This document shows positions 47,633-55,779 of a DNA stretch of 64,000 nucleotides, piece after piece. The number at the start of each line of letters is the position of its first letter. Positions within the stretch are counted from its first letter, which is position 1. Below the pieces are notes generated by a model. It ran no database searches. It was not told the DNA's origin and worked only from the letters and a program-made list of their open reading frames with translations. The stretch comes from Dyella sp. RRB7 (GTDB lineage: Bacteria; Pseudomonadota; Gammaproteobacteria; Xanthomonadales; Rhodanobacteraceae): NCBI RefSeq assembly GCF_022761115.1, contig NZ_JAKWJS010000002.1, positions 372,001 through 436,000 on the forward strand, written 5' to 3'. A program made the position numbers and the translations under genes.

Positions 47633-48676
47633 ATGCACGCGAAGATAGCCGTTGGCCTCGCCGCCCTGCTGGTGACGGCAACCGCGTGGGCGCAATCCGG
47701 CACCCTGCCGGCCCAGCCCGCAAGCACGCAGAGCTCGCCCGCCCCCGCCCCCGCCGCCGCGATCCAGCTGCAGACCGTTACCGTCCGTGGTGAACAACCC
47801 GGACCGGCCCTGTGGGAAGTGCGCAAGGGCGATCACGTGATGTGGGTGATCGGAACGCTGTGGCCACTGCCCAAGCATGCGCAATGGCAATGGACCCAGC
47901 TTGAGCAGGCCCTCGCACGCTCCACGGAACTGCTGGAGGCGCCATCGGCTCACCTGAAAATGCCACCCAGCCTGTACTCGCGCCTGACCCTGCAACCCGC
48001 GGCCCGCCTCAACCCCGGCGGGGCCACGCTGCAAAGCCTGCTTGCCCCGGACATGTATGCGCGCTGGCAGGTGCTCAAGCGTCAATACCTGGGCAACGAC
48101 GATGCCCTGGAGTTCATGCGTCCCATCGTGGTGGCCGAGCAGCTGTATGACAAGGCGCTGGACGCCAGCGGCCTGAGCGACGACATCGACGTGCCCGGCA
48201 TGGTGGAAAAGCTCGCCCACCGGCATGGTACGCGGGTCATTGGCGTGCGCTACGAACTGCTGATCTCGCACGCACCAAGCACGGCAAAGACCATGGATCA
48301 AAGCCAGCAGCAGGGCATCGCCTGCCTCGACGAAACGATGGGCATGGTGGAGCACGACCTTCCCAAGCTCACCCAGCGGGCCAATGCCTGGGCCACCGGC
48401 GACATGAAATCGCTGCAGCAGCTGATGCAGGACACCCACTACGAGCCCTGCGTGGTGGCCGCCATCAACGGCGACTTCGAGCACCAGCTCAATATTCCGG
48501 ACCTGCCCCAGCGCATCGAAGACACCTGGATCACCGCTGCGCAAGAGGCACTGACGCGCAACAAGCGCACCGTGGCGATCCTGTCGATGGAACAGGTGAT
48601 GGCGCCCGATGGCTATCTCGCCAAGCTCAAGTCGCTGGGTTACGTCATACGTCCGCCGGAAGATCTGGAGCCTTAG
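47633..48676 (+). CDS. TraB/GumN-family exported protein
   Basis: A 347-residue protein with a signal peptide (KIAVGLAALLVTATAWAQS), a Pro/Ala/Ser-rich linker to about residue 45, and the TraB_PrgY_gumN domain: LWEVRKGDHVMWVIGTLWPL, ELLEAPSAHLKMPPSLYSRL, SLLAPDMYARWQVLKRQYLG and a C-terminal RNKRTVAILSMEQVMAPDGY. The usual G-x-x-H motif near the start is GTLW here, and the second conserved catalytic-type histidine is not visible, so peptidase activity is doubtful. Family members in Xanthomonas lie beside the xanthan cluster; their role is unclear. Confidence 0.8.
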   Translation: MHAKIAVGLAALLVTATAWAQSGTLPAQPASTQSSPAPAPAAAIQLQTVTVRGEQPGPALWEVRKGDHVMWVIGTLWPLPKHAQWQWTQLEQALARSTELLEAPSAHLKMPPSLYSRLTLQPAARLNPGGATLQSLLAPDMYARWQVLKRQYLGNDDALEFMRPIVVAEQLYDKALDASGLSDDIDVPGMVEKLAHRHGTRVIGVRYELLISHAPSTAKTMDQSQQQGIACLDETMGMVEHDLPKLTQRANAWATGDMKSLQQLMQDTHYEPCVVAAINGDFEHQLNIPDLPQRIEDTWITAAQEALTRNKRTVAILSMEQVMAPDGYLAKLKSLGYVIRPPEDLEP

Positions 48677-48826
48677 CGTCATCGCTGTGGCTGATGTGCA
48701 TCTCTAAAGACGACTCCCTAGGAGTCAGCCAGGCGTCGCGCACCCGGTTGGCTGCGAGCGTCCTCTTGCCGAATCTCCGTCACCATCCTTGACAGGATCT
48801 CGCGAGCACTCGCCATTTCGGCCTTG

Positions 48827-49395
48827 TCAGTGGCGTAGCTCAGCAACTGCTCCCCTGACACGCGCGCTGCGCAGGCTGGCCGAGGCCGCGGCATGGAGAT
48901 CCCTGCCGGGCTCCAGCGCATGCAAGGCCGCGATGGCCGAGGCGGCATTGGCGTATTGCACCGGCGCGGCCAGCGCCGGGTCGGGCAGGGTCAGCGTGGT
49001 GCCGTCGCGGTGACGCCAGCGCCAGCCGCCTTCGGTCAACCGCTCGACGGTGAAATCCACGCCGGCCCGCTGCACCTTCGCCCCGATGCGCTGCAAGGCC
49101 TCGAGCAGCCCTGCCGGCGGATCGAGCTCACCGACGATGACCGGCCGCCCTTCGCGGGCAATGCCGGCCTTTTCCACGGCGGCGAGGTATAGCTGCCCAC
49201 ACGCCGGCCAGTGGCGGCCAGCATGGCGACGGTGGAGCCCTTGCCATTGGTGCCGCCGACGGTGATCACCCGCCGTGCCGGCGCCGGTGCGCCCATGCGT
49301 TGCCATACCGCGCTCACACGATCGAGGCCCAGCTCGATGCTGCGCACGTTGACGCGGTCCTGGTAGGCCAGCCATTCGTCGAGACTACGGGTCAT
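48827..49395 (-). pseudogene. folC: folC (folylpolyglutamate/dihydrofolate synthase), deleted and frameshifted
   Basis: The start TRSLDEWLAYQDRVNVRSIE with VITVGGTNGKGSTVAML (Walker A) is a true FolC N-terminus. At about 49186, after GRRVGSYTSP, the frame shifts and the sequence resumes far downstream with AAVEKAGIAREGRPVIVGE, GAKVQRAGVDFTVE and PVQYANAASAIAALHALEPG; the ATP-binding middle of about 130 residues and the whole C-terminal domain are missing. The remaining 3' frame ends at 48827. The gene is dead. FolC is normally essential, so a working copy must be elsewhere. Confidence 0.82.
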
Positions 49396-49419
49396 GCGGA
49401 GGGCACCGATGAGGTCAGT

Positions 49420-49710
49420 TCAGGCGTCCAGCGGACGCGTCCAGAAACGCAGGCGATGGGCGGTGGCGGTGTCCGCGCCGACCTCCTTCCAGTCCAGCGT
49501 GCAGAACATGTCGTCCTGGCGTTGGTAGCCGTGCTTGCGCCAGAACTCGTCCTTGGGACGATAGCCTTGCGGGCGACGCGGGTCGTGCTCCTCTCGCTCC
49601 ACCGCGCAGAAGGCGGTCCAGCGGAAACCGGGCAAGCGGCGCGCATGCGCCTCGCGCAGCTTGAAGAAGCGCTGGCCGGTCCCTGCCGGCTGCGTCAGTT
49701 CAACCAGCAG
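49420..49710 (-). pseudogene. GNAT N-acetyltransferase C-terminal fragment
   Basis: About 96 codons matching the C-terminal part of a GNAT acetyltransferase: VELTQPAGTGQRFFKLREAH, RLPGFRWTAFCAVEREEHDP and GYRPKDEFWRKHGYQRQDDM, with TCTLD-like core strand FCTLDWKEVG. The N-terminal half, including the acetyl-CoA loop, is missing; the fragment abuts the stop of the secreted repeat protein in another frame. It is 24 bases before the folC remnant, both on the minus strand, so they probably decayed together after one deletion. Confidence 0.6.
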
Positions 49711-50600
49711 GTCGGGTGGCCTATCAACGAATAGAAAATCTGTCCGTCTGTATCGCGCGCCCACGCATAGCCGCGTCCATCCCAACGGGAGGCGATGCCA
49801 CGGATATCCCTGGACCTTCCCGCCGAGGAACCATAGAAGGGCACGCTCCCAAGGTTGGAGACATCCCCACGGAATCCCACGATCCAATACCCGGCAGCCT
49901 GGGCTCCCTGCGCGTTGCAGACATTTCCGAGGGCGATGCCCATGGATAATTGTTCGCCCGATCCCGATACGGGAGTATTGTCGCCATAGGATTTGGCGTC
50001 TCCAAACGTATACAGCTGCCCAAAGTTCATAAGAATGTAGTAGCCCTCACCGCTGGGCGTGGCCGCGATATCCACCGGAGAACGGCGATTGAAGATGTTG
50101 CCGAGCTTGCCCGTGACATCGCCATAGGGTTGTGCGGTTCCGACGGTGAAAAGCTGCCCTTTGCTGGTAAGCACCCATAGGCCGGTACCATCGGGCTTGG
50201 CGGTCAGCGCGACGATGTCATTGTCGCGGTTGGCGCGCCATCCGCTGCAGCGCTCTAAATTGCTGGTCGCCTCGCCGTTGGCGTCTTTGCATACTTTCTT
50301 GTCCACGGCGGCGCCATAGGCCCATAACTCGCCGGATTTCGTGTTCACGATCCAATAGCCGTCCGCGGCATACATGGACGTGATCACGCGTTTGCCCTGG
50401 CCCGGGAGGTCGGTGGGTCGTTCCTGCAGGAGTGGTGCGCCACCATAGGCGAGCACGCGGTCGGGGGCCAGCACCCAATAGCCGCCGGTGGGTGCCTGGC
50501 TCGATCGCGAGGGAGTAATGATGGTGGAGGCGGCCGCTTGCTGAGCGTACGAGATCAGCAGCGATAATCCGATCCAGGCTACGGTACGGTAAGTCTTCAT
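49695..50600 (-). CDS. exported GYW-repeat protein, propeller-like
   Basis: A 301-residue secreted protein with a signal peptide (TVAWIGLSLLISYAQQAAAS). The mature part has six repeats of about 40-50 residues beginning at about residues 39 (GGYWVLAPDRVLAYGG), 80 (DGYWIVNTKSGELWAYG), 129 (TGLWVLTSKGQLFTVG), 175 (EGYYILMNFGQLYTFGD), 216 (AGYWIVGFRGDVSNLG) and 256 (RGYAWARDTDGQIFYS). The pattern GYWxVxxxGxxxxxGxAxxYG resembles the GYWLVASDGGVFAFGD repeats of actinobacterial surface proteins, rare in Gammaproteobacteria, and suggests a six-bladed propeller. Cysteines are few. Function unknown. It is isolated in a decayed region and its end abuts a GNAT remnant. Confidence 0.72.
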   Translation of the reverse strand: MKTYRTVAWIGLSLLISYAQQAAASTIITPSRSSQAPTGGYWVLAPDRVLAYGGAPLLQERPTDLPGQGKRVITSMYAADGYWIVNTKSGELWAYGAAVDKKVCKDANGEATSNLERCSGWRANRDNDIVALTAKPDGTGLWVLTSKGQLFTVGTAQPYGDVTGKLGNIFNRRSPVDIAATPSGEGYYILMNFGQLYTFGDAKSYGDNTPVSGSGEQLSMGIALGNVCNAQGAQAAGYWIVGFRGDVSNLGSVPFYGSSAGRSRDIRGIASRWDGRGYAWARDTDGQIFYSLIGHPTCWLN

Positions 50601-50849
50601 CTGTGTGATTCCAGGACGAGTCAGGGGCGGGAAGCCGTTCGGTCAGCAAGCGTCGCTGCGGTTATGGCCCGATCCGTTGGGTGCGTTTCCAGTGAGCGTA
50701 TCGAAGCATGCCCCCCTAAAATGAGGCGAAAATTAGCGCTTCATGCGCGAGGCAAACTCACGCGGCACACGCTGAGTCATCGCGACATATCACGGATCGA
50801 GGTGTGGAGTTATCGGGATTTAGCGGACAAGCCTTGAAGCGCCTGAAGC

Positions 50850-51420
50850 GCCCTCGTTGCAAAGGTGACCGAGACCTGCCGCAAGCAGGGCATCAGCGAT
50901 GCCGACGTAACTACGTCTGGAAGAACGAAGTACGCCGGCATGGAGGTGTCGCAGCTCCTCTCGTGCGTGAGAACCTTCAGGATCCTCTCGTCGACGGTGG
51001 CTGCCCACTAGGTACTACGGCCCAGAGCTCATCGGCGCGGCGCTCAAACAGTGGGCGCAGCGCCATGGCATCGAACTGCTGCATAACCAGCCGGGTAAAT
51101 CCACCCAGAACGCGTACATCGAGCGCTTCAACCGCACCTTCCGCACCGAAGTGCTCGATCGCTACGTCTTTACCACGCTGACCGGAGTCCGACACATGAG
51201 CGAGGACTGGCAACACCGTTACAACCATGACCGACCGCATCGCTCTCTCGGTGTTCTGTCGCCGATCCGCTATGCCATGGCATCATCATCCACCTACTTC
51301 CGGATGACTCGAAAGTACGAGGACGCTTCATTGCCACCCGGAAGGAAGACCGATCGCGTACCCATACCCAAGGGGTCAGGACACTATGACGGCATGTCGG
51401 AAAGTGTTCAGACCCCATAG
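50850..51420 (+). pseudogene. IS3-family element remnant (OrfA and OrfB pieces)
   Basis: An OrfA scrap at 50865-50960 reads VTETCRKQGISDADV, then with frameshifts NYVWKNE and GMEVSQL, the pattern of IS3-group OrfA. At about 51010 it joins OrfB C-terminal sequence: YYGPELIGAALKQWAQRHG, NQPGKSTQNAYIERFNRTFR (catalytic Glu region) and EDWQHRYNHDRPHRSLGVLS. The first catalytic Asp regions and the terminal repeats are missing. The frame runs on to 51420 with unrelated sequence. It is distinct in sequence from the fragments near 5.4 and 7.5 kb. Confidence 0.75.
51372..51418. repeat. imperfect GGGGTCAGGACAC palindrome
   Basis: GGGGTCAGGACAC at the left and GTGTTCAGACCCC at the right are inverted near-copies (two mismatches in 13) around a 21-base centre. 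This resembles hairpins of small IS200/REP-associated elements in Xanthomonadales. It ends the IS3-derived frame. Confidence 0.4.
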
Positions 51421-51589
51421 GTTCGGCTGACTGGCCGGATGTCGAGGCCGCTGGCCGCGTTGCTGAGACGATCGCTGGTCTTGCCATGGGCGTATGCCGT
51501 TCGAGAGGGCACCGGCGTTCTAGAAGCCGGCGAGCCGATCCAGCGCATCCCAGGTGGAATGCAGGCTCCGTTCTAAGAGACGGCCCCAA

Positions 51590-51665
51590 TAAACGGCATC
51601 GCCCGGCTCGCTGCCGTAGGCGCAACGCGCAAGCGCGCACACCTACGTGCAACGAACCGGGCGAC
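51590..51665 (-). terminator. large two-stem hairpin after S10 carboxypeptidase gene
   Basis: On the minus strand CGCCCGGTTCG pairs with CGAGCCGGGCG (10 of 11), and inside it CGTAGGTG with CGCCTACG (7 of 8). The structure begins about eight bases after the carboxypeptidase stop codon. There is no long T run, so it may be an mRNA 3'-end stabiliser or repeat element as well as a terminator. Confidence 0.45.
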
Positions 51666-51673
51666 GTGGGTTC

Positions 51674-53224
51674 TTACTTTGCGCCGAACAGCGTCGCGGC
51701 ATCCGCCTTGAAAGCGGCCGCACTGGTGGAGCGGCTATAGAACATGTGGCCGCCCGGATAAATCGACAGCTTCACGCGTTGCGCCTGGCCGAAGCTGGGC
51801 AGTTGGTCGATGATCAGGCGCGAGGTGTAGAACGGGCACGACAGGTCGTTGTAGCCATGCACGATCAGCACCTTCATGTTCGGATCGTTGGCGATCGCCT
51901 TGCGCAGGTCGGCCACCGGCTTGTCGTCCGCATCGCCACGGTCCCATGCCTTGTTCACGGCGTACGACAGCGCCTCGTAATGCGCGTCGGTCTTCCAGCC
52001 CACCTCGCGGGTGATGAAGTCGACCATGGCGCTGGTGGTCGGCGCGAGCAGCGCATCGAGAATCGGATCGCCCGACTGGCGCTCGGCCGAACCGGGGAAC
52101 GGATCGAACGCGGTCACGTTGGAGTCGTACACGCTGCCGATCTTCTTTTCGCTGCGATGCGTCTCGCGCAGGAAGGTGCCGATATCGACGCGACCGTCGA
52201 GCTTGGCCACCAGCGCCGGGTCCAGGCCGGTATACGCCGACACCTTCTGCACCATGCGATTGATCGCGCCGGGGTCGGAGCGGCCCGCCAGGAAATCGGT
52301 GACGAACTGGGTACGCACATAGGTTTCAACGTCGGCCATCGCGGCGGGTGTCAGCTTGCCCTGGCTTTCCAGGTGGCCGGCGGTCATCGACGGCAGGTTG
52401 ATCATCCATGGCAGCGGCGACAGCGCATCGCCATCGCCGATGGCGGCCGGGTCGAGATACGGCGACACCATCACCAGGCCATTGACGCCAACGCCCATCT
52501 GCGTCTGCAGGGCGTAGGCAATGCGTGGCGCGCGATAGCCGCCGTAGCTCTCGCCCATCACGTACTTGGGCGCACGCAGGCGGCCATGCTTGACCAGCCA
52601 GTCGTAGACCACGCGCGAGAGATACTTGATGTCAGCCTCGGTGGAGTAGAAATCCTTCTTGGTGTGCTCCTCGTCCTCCAGCGAACGCGAGAAGCCGGTG
52701 CCGACCGGGTCGATGAACACCAGGTCGCTCATGTCGAGCCAGGTGTTGGCATTGTCCTGCGTGATCGCCGCATCCGACGGTGCGTCGCCATCCACGCCGA
52801 ACTGGATACGCTTGGGACCGATCGCGCCCATATTGAGGTATACCGACGACGCCCCCGGACCGCCGTTGAAGGCGAACGTCACCGGCCGATGCGGATCGTT
52901 GCCCGGCACCGTGTACGCGGTATAGACCACATCGGCGATCTTCTTGCCCTTGGCGTCACGCACGGGAATCGTGCCCACCGTGGCTTCGTAGGAAAGCGTA
53001 CGGCCACCCACGCGAACGCTTTGCTTGATGGTCTTGTCCGCCGGCAGTGGCGGCAGCTCCAGGTCGGGTTTCTTTTCAGCACCGGCGTCGGCGGCCGGCT
53101 TGGCGTCGGCCGCCATGGTGCTCCACGGCGCAAATGCCAGGCCCGCCACGAACACGGCAGCGCACCACGCGGCACCGCGCGCCACACGGGCAACGCGACC
53201 ACGGACAGGAAGCTCACGAATCAT
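51674..53224 (-). CDS. S10-family serine carboxypeptidase-like protein
   Basis: A 516-residue exported protein with a signal peptide (GAAWCAAVFVAGLAFAPWST, cut before ADAKPAAD). The alpha/beta-hydrolase catalytic Ser is in MGESYGGYRAPRIAYALQ, preceded by FAFNGGPGASSVYLNMGAIG and VFIDPVGTGFSRSLEDEE, the S10 signature; Asp is likely in IVHGYNDLSCPFYTSRLI, and His in YPGGHMFYSR. Bacterial members cleave C-terminal residues from peptides in the periplasm. I chose ATG 53224 because upstream codons lack a signal peptide; the same frame extends to 53377. Confidence 0.9.
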   Translation of the reverse strand: MIRELPVRGRVARVARGAAWCAAVFVAGLAFAPWSTMAADAKPAADAGAEKKPDLELPPLPADKTIKQSVRVGGRTLSYEATVGTIPVRDAKGKKIADVVYTAYTVPGNDPHRPVTFAFNGGPGASSVYLNMGAIGPKRIQFGVDGDAPSDAAITQDNANTWLDMSDLVFIDPVGTGFSRSLEDEEHTKKDFYSTEADIKYLSRVVYDWLVKHGRLRAPKYVMGESYGGYRAPRIAYALQTQMGVGVNGLVMVSPYLDPAAIGDGDALSPLPWMINLPSMTAGHLESQGKLTPAAMADVETYVRTQFVTDFLAGRSDPGAINRMVQKVSAYTGLDPALVAKLDGRVDIGTFLRETHRSEKKIGSVYDSNVTAFDPFPGSAERQSGDPILDALLAPTTSAMVDFITREVGWKTDAHYEALSYAVNKAWDRGDADDKPVADLRKAIANDPNMKVLIVHGYNDLSCPFYTSRLIIDQLPSFGQAQRVKLSIYPGGHMFYSRSTSAAAFKADAATLFGAK

Positions 53225-53444
53225 CAGGTGTCTCACAGGAAAGATTTCAAAGGGATGCGACCGGCTCACCCAGGACACGCCTTGCCGCCCGTCCCTGCTG
53301 GGACGACCCGGCACGCGCCATGTGCGAACCCCATAGATGCGGCAAGCCACCACCACGTCACCAGTGCCGTAAGGCATGGGTGGGCGGGCAAGTCGAGTTG
53401 ACGGCAGCGCTATGCTCTACGCCTGGGCCTGGGAGGCTGGAATC

Positions 53445-54059
53445 ATGACCGAGCAGCGAACGATCGGCGTCTTGCATGGCGTATCCATTGACGTTGCCGC
53501 CTGGGATGGCGCGAAGGCGGCCGTCGACCTGTCTTTCGCCTGCATGTTTGAGCGCGAACTCACCGGCAACGGCCCGACGGGTGGCCTGCGTCACCTGGAT
53601 GACGCGCTCGGCGGCGCGCTCACCGAACTTCGACGCGCGGGATATTTCCAGGCAAAGCCCATGGAAACGCTCTTGATCAACCGCCCGCCGGCGACCATCG
53701 TCGCCAAGGCCATCATGCTGGTGGGCCTGGGCGATCCATCCACCTGGTCACCCGCACTTACCGCAGAAGCGGCGGCAACCGCGCTGCGCGCCGCCATCCA
53801 GCAGGATGCAAGAAGCGCCGCCTTCGCACCCAGCCTGCTCGATACGGGATTGATGCCGAACGCAACGAGCGGCGTCGCCGACGCGATGCTGAAAGCAGTG
53901 GCCGACGCCATTTCGACGCAGGCGCATCTGGCGGCGATGGACCTGGCTGCGCCGCACGCGCTTCGCCAGTGGGTATTCGATGTCGGGCTGGAACACTTGG
54001 ATGCAACGACCGAACACTTTCAGGCCACGTTCGCGGCGCTCACGCCCTGGCAGCGCTGA
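53445..54059 (+). CDS. stand-alone M17 peptidase N-terminal (macro-like) domain
   Basis: A 204-residue protein. AVDLSFACMFERELTGNGPT, LGGALTELRRAGYFQAKPME, TLLINRPPATIVAKAIMLVG and GLGDPSTWSPALTAEAAATA match the Peptidase_M17_N domain of leucyl aminopeptidases, a macro-domain-related fold. The catalytic C-terminal domain with its two metals is absent, so it is not an aminopeptidase; it may bind ADP-ribose-like or DNA ligands, as the E. coli PepA N-domain binds DNA. GGAGG lies upstream of the ATG at 53445. It is divergent from the S10 gene and convergent with the patatin gene, 12 bases apart. Confidence 0.75.
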   Translation: MTEQRTIGVLHGVSIDVAAWDGAKAAVDLSFACMFERELTGNGPTGGLRHLDDALGGALTELRRAGYFQAKPMETLLINRPPATIVAKAIMLVGLGDPSTWSPALTAEAAATALRAAIQQDARSAAFAPSLLDTGLMPNATSGVADAMLKAVADAISTQAHLAAMDLAAPHALRQWVFDVGLEHLDATTEHFQATFAALTPWQR

Positions 54060-54071
54060 CCCGTTCCGCAC

Positions 54072-54974
54072 TCAAGGCTCGACCGGTTTCAGCGTCAACA
54101 GTCCGTCAGCCAAGAACCTGGCCGCATCATGTTTGCCGAGCGCCAGCGCCGCGTGGATATCGGCGCGCGGCCGGCAATCCCAGGTCGACACGGGAATGCG
54201 TTGGCTGGCCTGAAGGTAGTAACGATCGCGATGAAGGAACAGCGGCGGCAGTTTCGGGTAATGCCGGGTAAGCAGCACCAGGGTGTGGCGTCGCTCGGCC
54301 AGGGTCTGCTCGGGCACCGGCACGCTGTCGAGATAGCCGCCGTCGATCGCCACGTCGCCATTGATTTGTCGCGCCCGCATCAGCGGCGGCGCCGCCGCGG
54401 CGGCGGCCAGCAACGTCTGTGCTTCCTCCAGGGTGGTGCATTGCTGCAAGGTCACGAAATCCTGTCGCAGCCCGAGCATGCGGGGCAACTGAGGGTGCAG
54501 GCGACCCCACAGCCACTTGTCCACGAAATACGACAGCGTACCGGCAACGATCGATCCCCTGAGACCCAACGCGCGTGCCGGCCGGGTCAAGGCAATCTGC
54601 AGCTGTTGCGGAGCCTGGCGCACCGTGTCGAACGTCTCCTCATTGAGAAACGAGGCAAGCCAGACGGGATAGATCCGCTGATGGGCAAAACGCCCTTCAG
54701 CCGGGGCAGCATTGCGCCACTGAAAAATTCGAATGTTGCCGCCGAACAGTTGCTGACAGGAGTCGAACGCGCGCCGCAATCCATCGTTCGCCACAGCGGC
54801 GGTTGCGATCGCTGCACCGGCACTGGTGCCCACCAACGTATTGGGCAACTGCCAGCCGAGACTCAGCCAATGCGTAAGCGCGCCCGCCTGCCACCAGCAG
54901 CGATTGCCGCCGCCGGCAAAGACCATCGTTTCAACCCGGGACAAATTCAGCGCGGTCACTGCCTGGATTTGCAT
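54072..54974 (-). CDS. patatin-like phospholipase
   Basis: A 300-residue lipid acyl hydrolase of the patatin/RssA family. The oxyanion hole is in MVFAGGGNRCWWQAGALTHW, the nucleophile in LVGTSAGAAIATAAVANDG (GXSXG), and the dyad Asp in DVAIDGGYLDSVPVPE (DGG). No signal peptide or membrane segment is seen. Genes around it do not indicate a substrate. The start at 54974 is chosen by alignment with the family; the frame extends upstream to 55250 over the HAD gene region without a plausible start. Confidence 0.87.
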   Translation of the reverse strand: MQIQAVTALNLSRVETMVFAGGGNRCWWQAGALTHWLSLGWQLPNTLVGTSAGAAIATAAVANDGLRRAFDSCQQLFGGNIRIFQWRNAAPAEGRFAHQRIYPVWLASFLNEETFDTVRQAPQQLQIALTRPARALGLRGSIVAGTLSYFVDKWLWGRLHPQLPRMLGLRQDFVTLQQCTTLEEAQTLLAAAAAAPPLMRARQINGDVAIDGGYLDSVPVPEQTLAERRHTLVLLTRHYPKLPPLFLHRDRYYLQASQRIPVSTWDCRPRADIHAALALGKHDAARFLADGLLTLKPVEP

Positions 54975-55065
54975 GATGCTCTGCCGATCACGGTTGGACT
55001 TGCATGGATGGGGGGCGCACGCGCCGCAGTCAAGGTGTGGACTGGCGCCACCGCCCTGCCCGTCG

Positions 55066-55662
55066 CTAGGCGGGCACTTCCTGCCACCGGAAATAGCGCC
55101 GATGGGCGATCTGCAGCAGATCGAGGTCTTCCCGGGTATCACCATAGGCATAGACCACCGGGAAAGCGCCGAGGTCATAGCTTTCATGCACGCGCCGGGG
55201 CTTTTCCTCGTTGACGCATTGCGCGCCCCGGTAGCGGCCGGTGAGCACACCGTTCTTCACCTCGAGTTCGGAACAGATCAACTCAAGCTCGTGCTGCTCG
55301 CACCAGTGGGCCAGATAGACGTCCAACGCGCCCGAGACCACCACCACCTTGTCGCCTTGCTGCTTGTGCCAGCGGATGCGTTCCAGTGCAACGTCGCGCA
55401 ACACGCCCGGCAGCACGTCGCGCGCAAAACGCCGGCCCTGTTCGCTGGCCTGCGACGCGTCCATGCCGGCGAGTCCCACGCGCACGGCGCAGGCGCGTAT
55501 CACATTGCCCGGCACCAACCTCAACTTGTAGCCGATAAGGATCGGCGCCAGCACGAGGCTTCCCAGCAGGCGCCGCTTCGGCGGCACGGCGAACTCCAGA
55601 AAGGGCTGGAACATGGCGCGGTGCGTGATCGTTCCATCGAAGTCGAACAAGGCAAGATTCAT
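55066..55662 (-). CDS. HAD-IB family phosphatase
   Basis: A 198-residue haloacid dehalogenase-superfamily phosphatase, subfamily IB (SerB-like; YfhB/CicA type). Motif I is LALFDFDGTITHRAMF (nucleophile and acid Asp), motif II is VVVVSGALDVYLAHWC, the Lys is in NEEKPRRVHESYD, and motif III/IV is YAYGDTREDLDLLQIA. A hydrophobic cap insertion (RRLLGSLVLAPILIGYKL) suggests membrane contact or lipid substrates, as in phosphatidylglycerophosphate phosphatase C (PgpC), a real alternative. It lies 92 bases ahead of the patatin gene on the same strand. Confidence 0.85.
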   Translation of the reverse strand: MNLALFDFDGTITHRAMFQPFLEFAVPPKRRLLGSLVLAPILIGYKLRLVPGNVIRACAVRVGLAGMDASQASEQGRRFARDVLPGVLRDVALERIRWHKQQGDKVVVVSGALDVYLAHWCEQHELELICSELEVKNGVLTGRYRGAQCVNEEKPRRVHESYDLGAFPVVYAYGDTREDLDLLQIAHRRYFRWQEVPA

Positions 55663-55779
55663 GGCGCATCCCGTTGCCGATAAAACGCTGGCCATGCGCG
55701 ACGACCGACCGCGCCCGCACGCCAGCGGAGCGGCATGCTCCGGGGCAACGGCAGGCAGCGTCAAGTGCTGACCGCGTGC

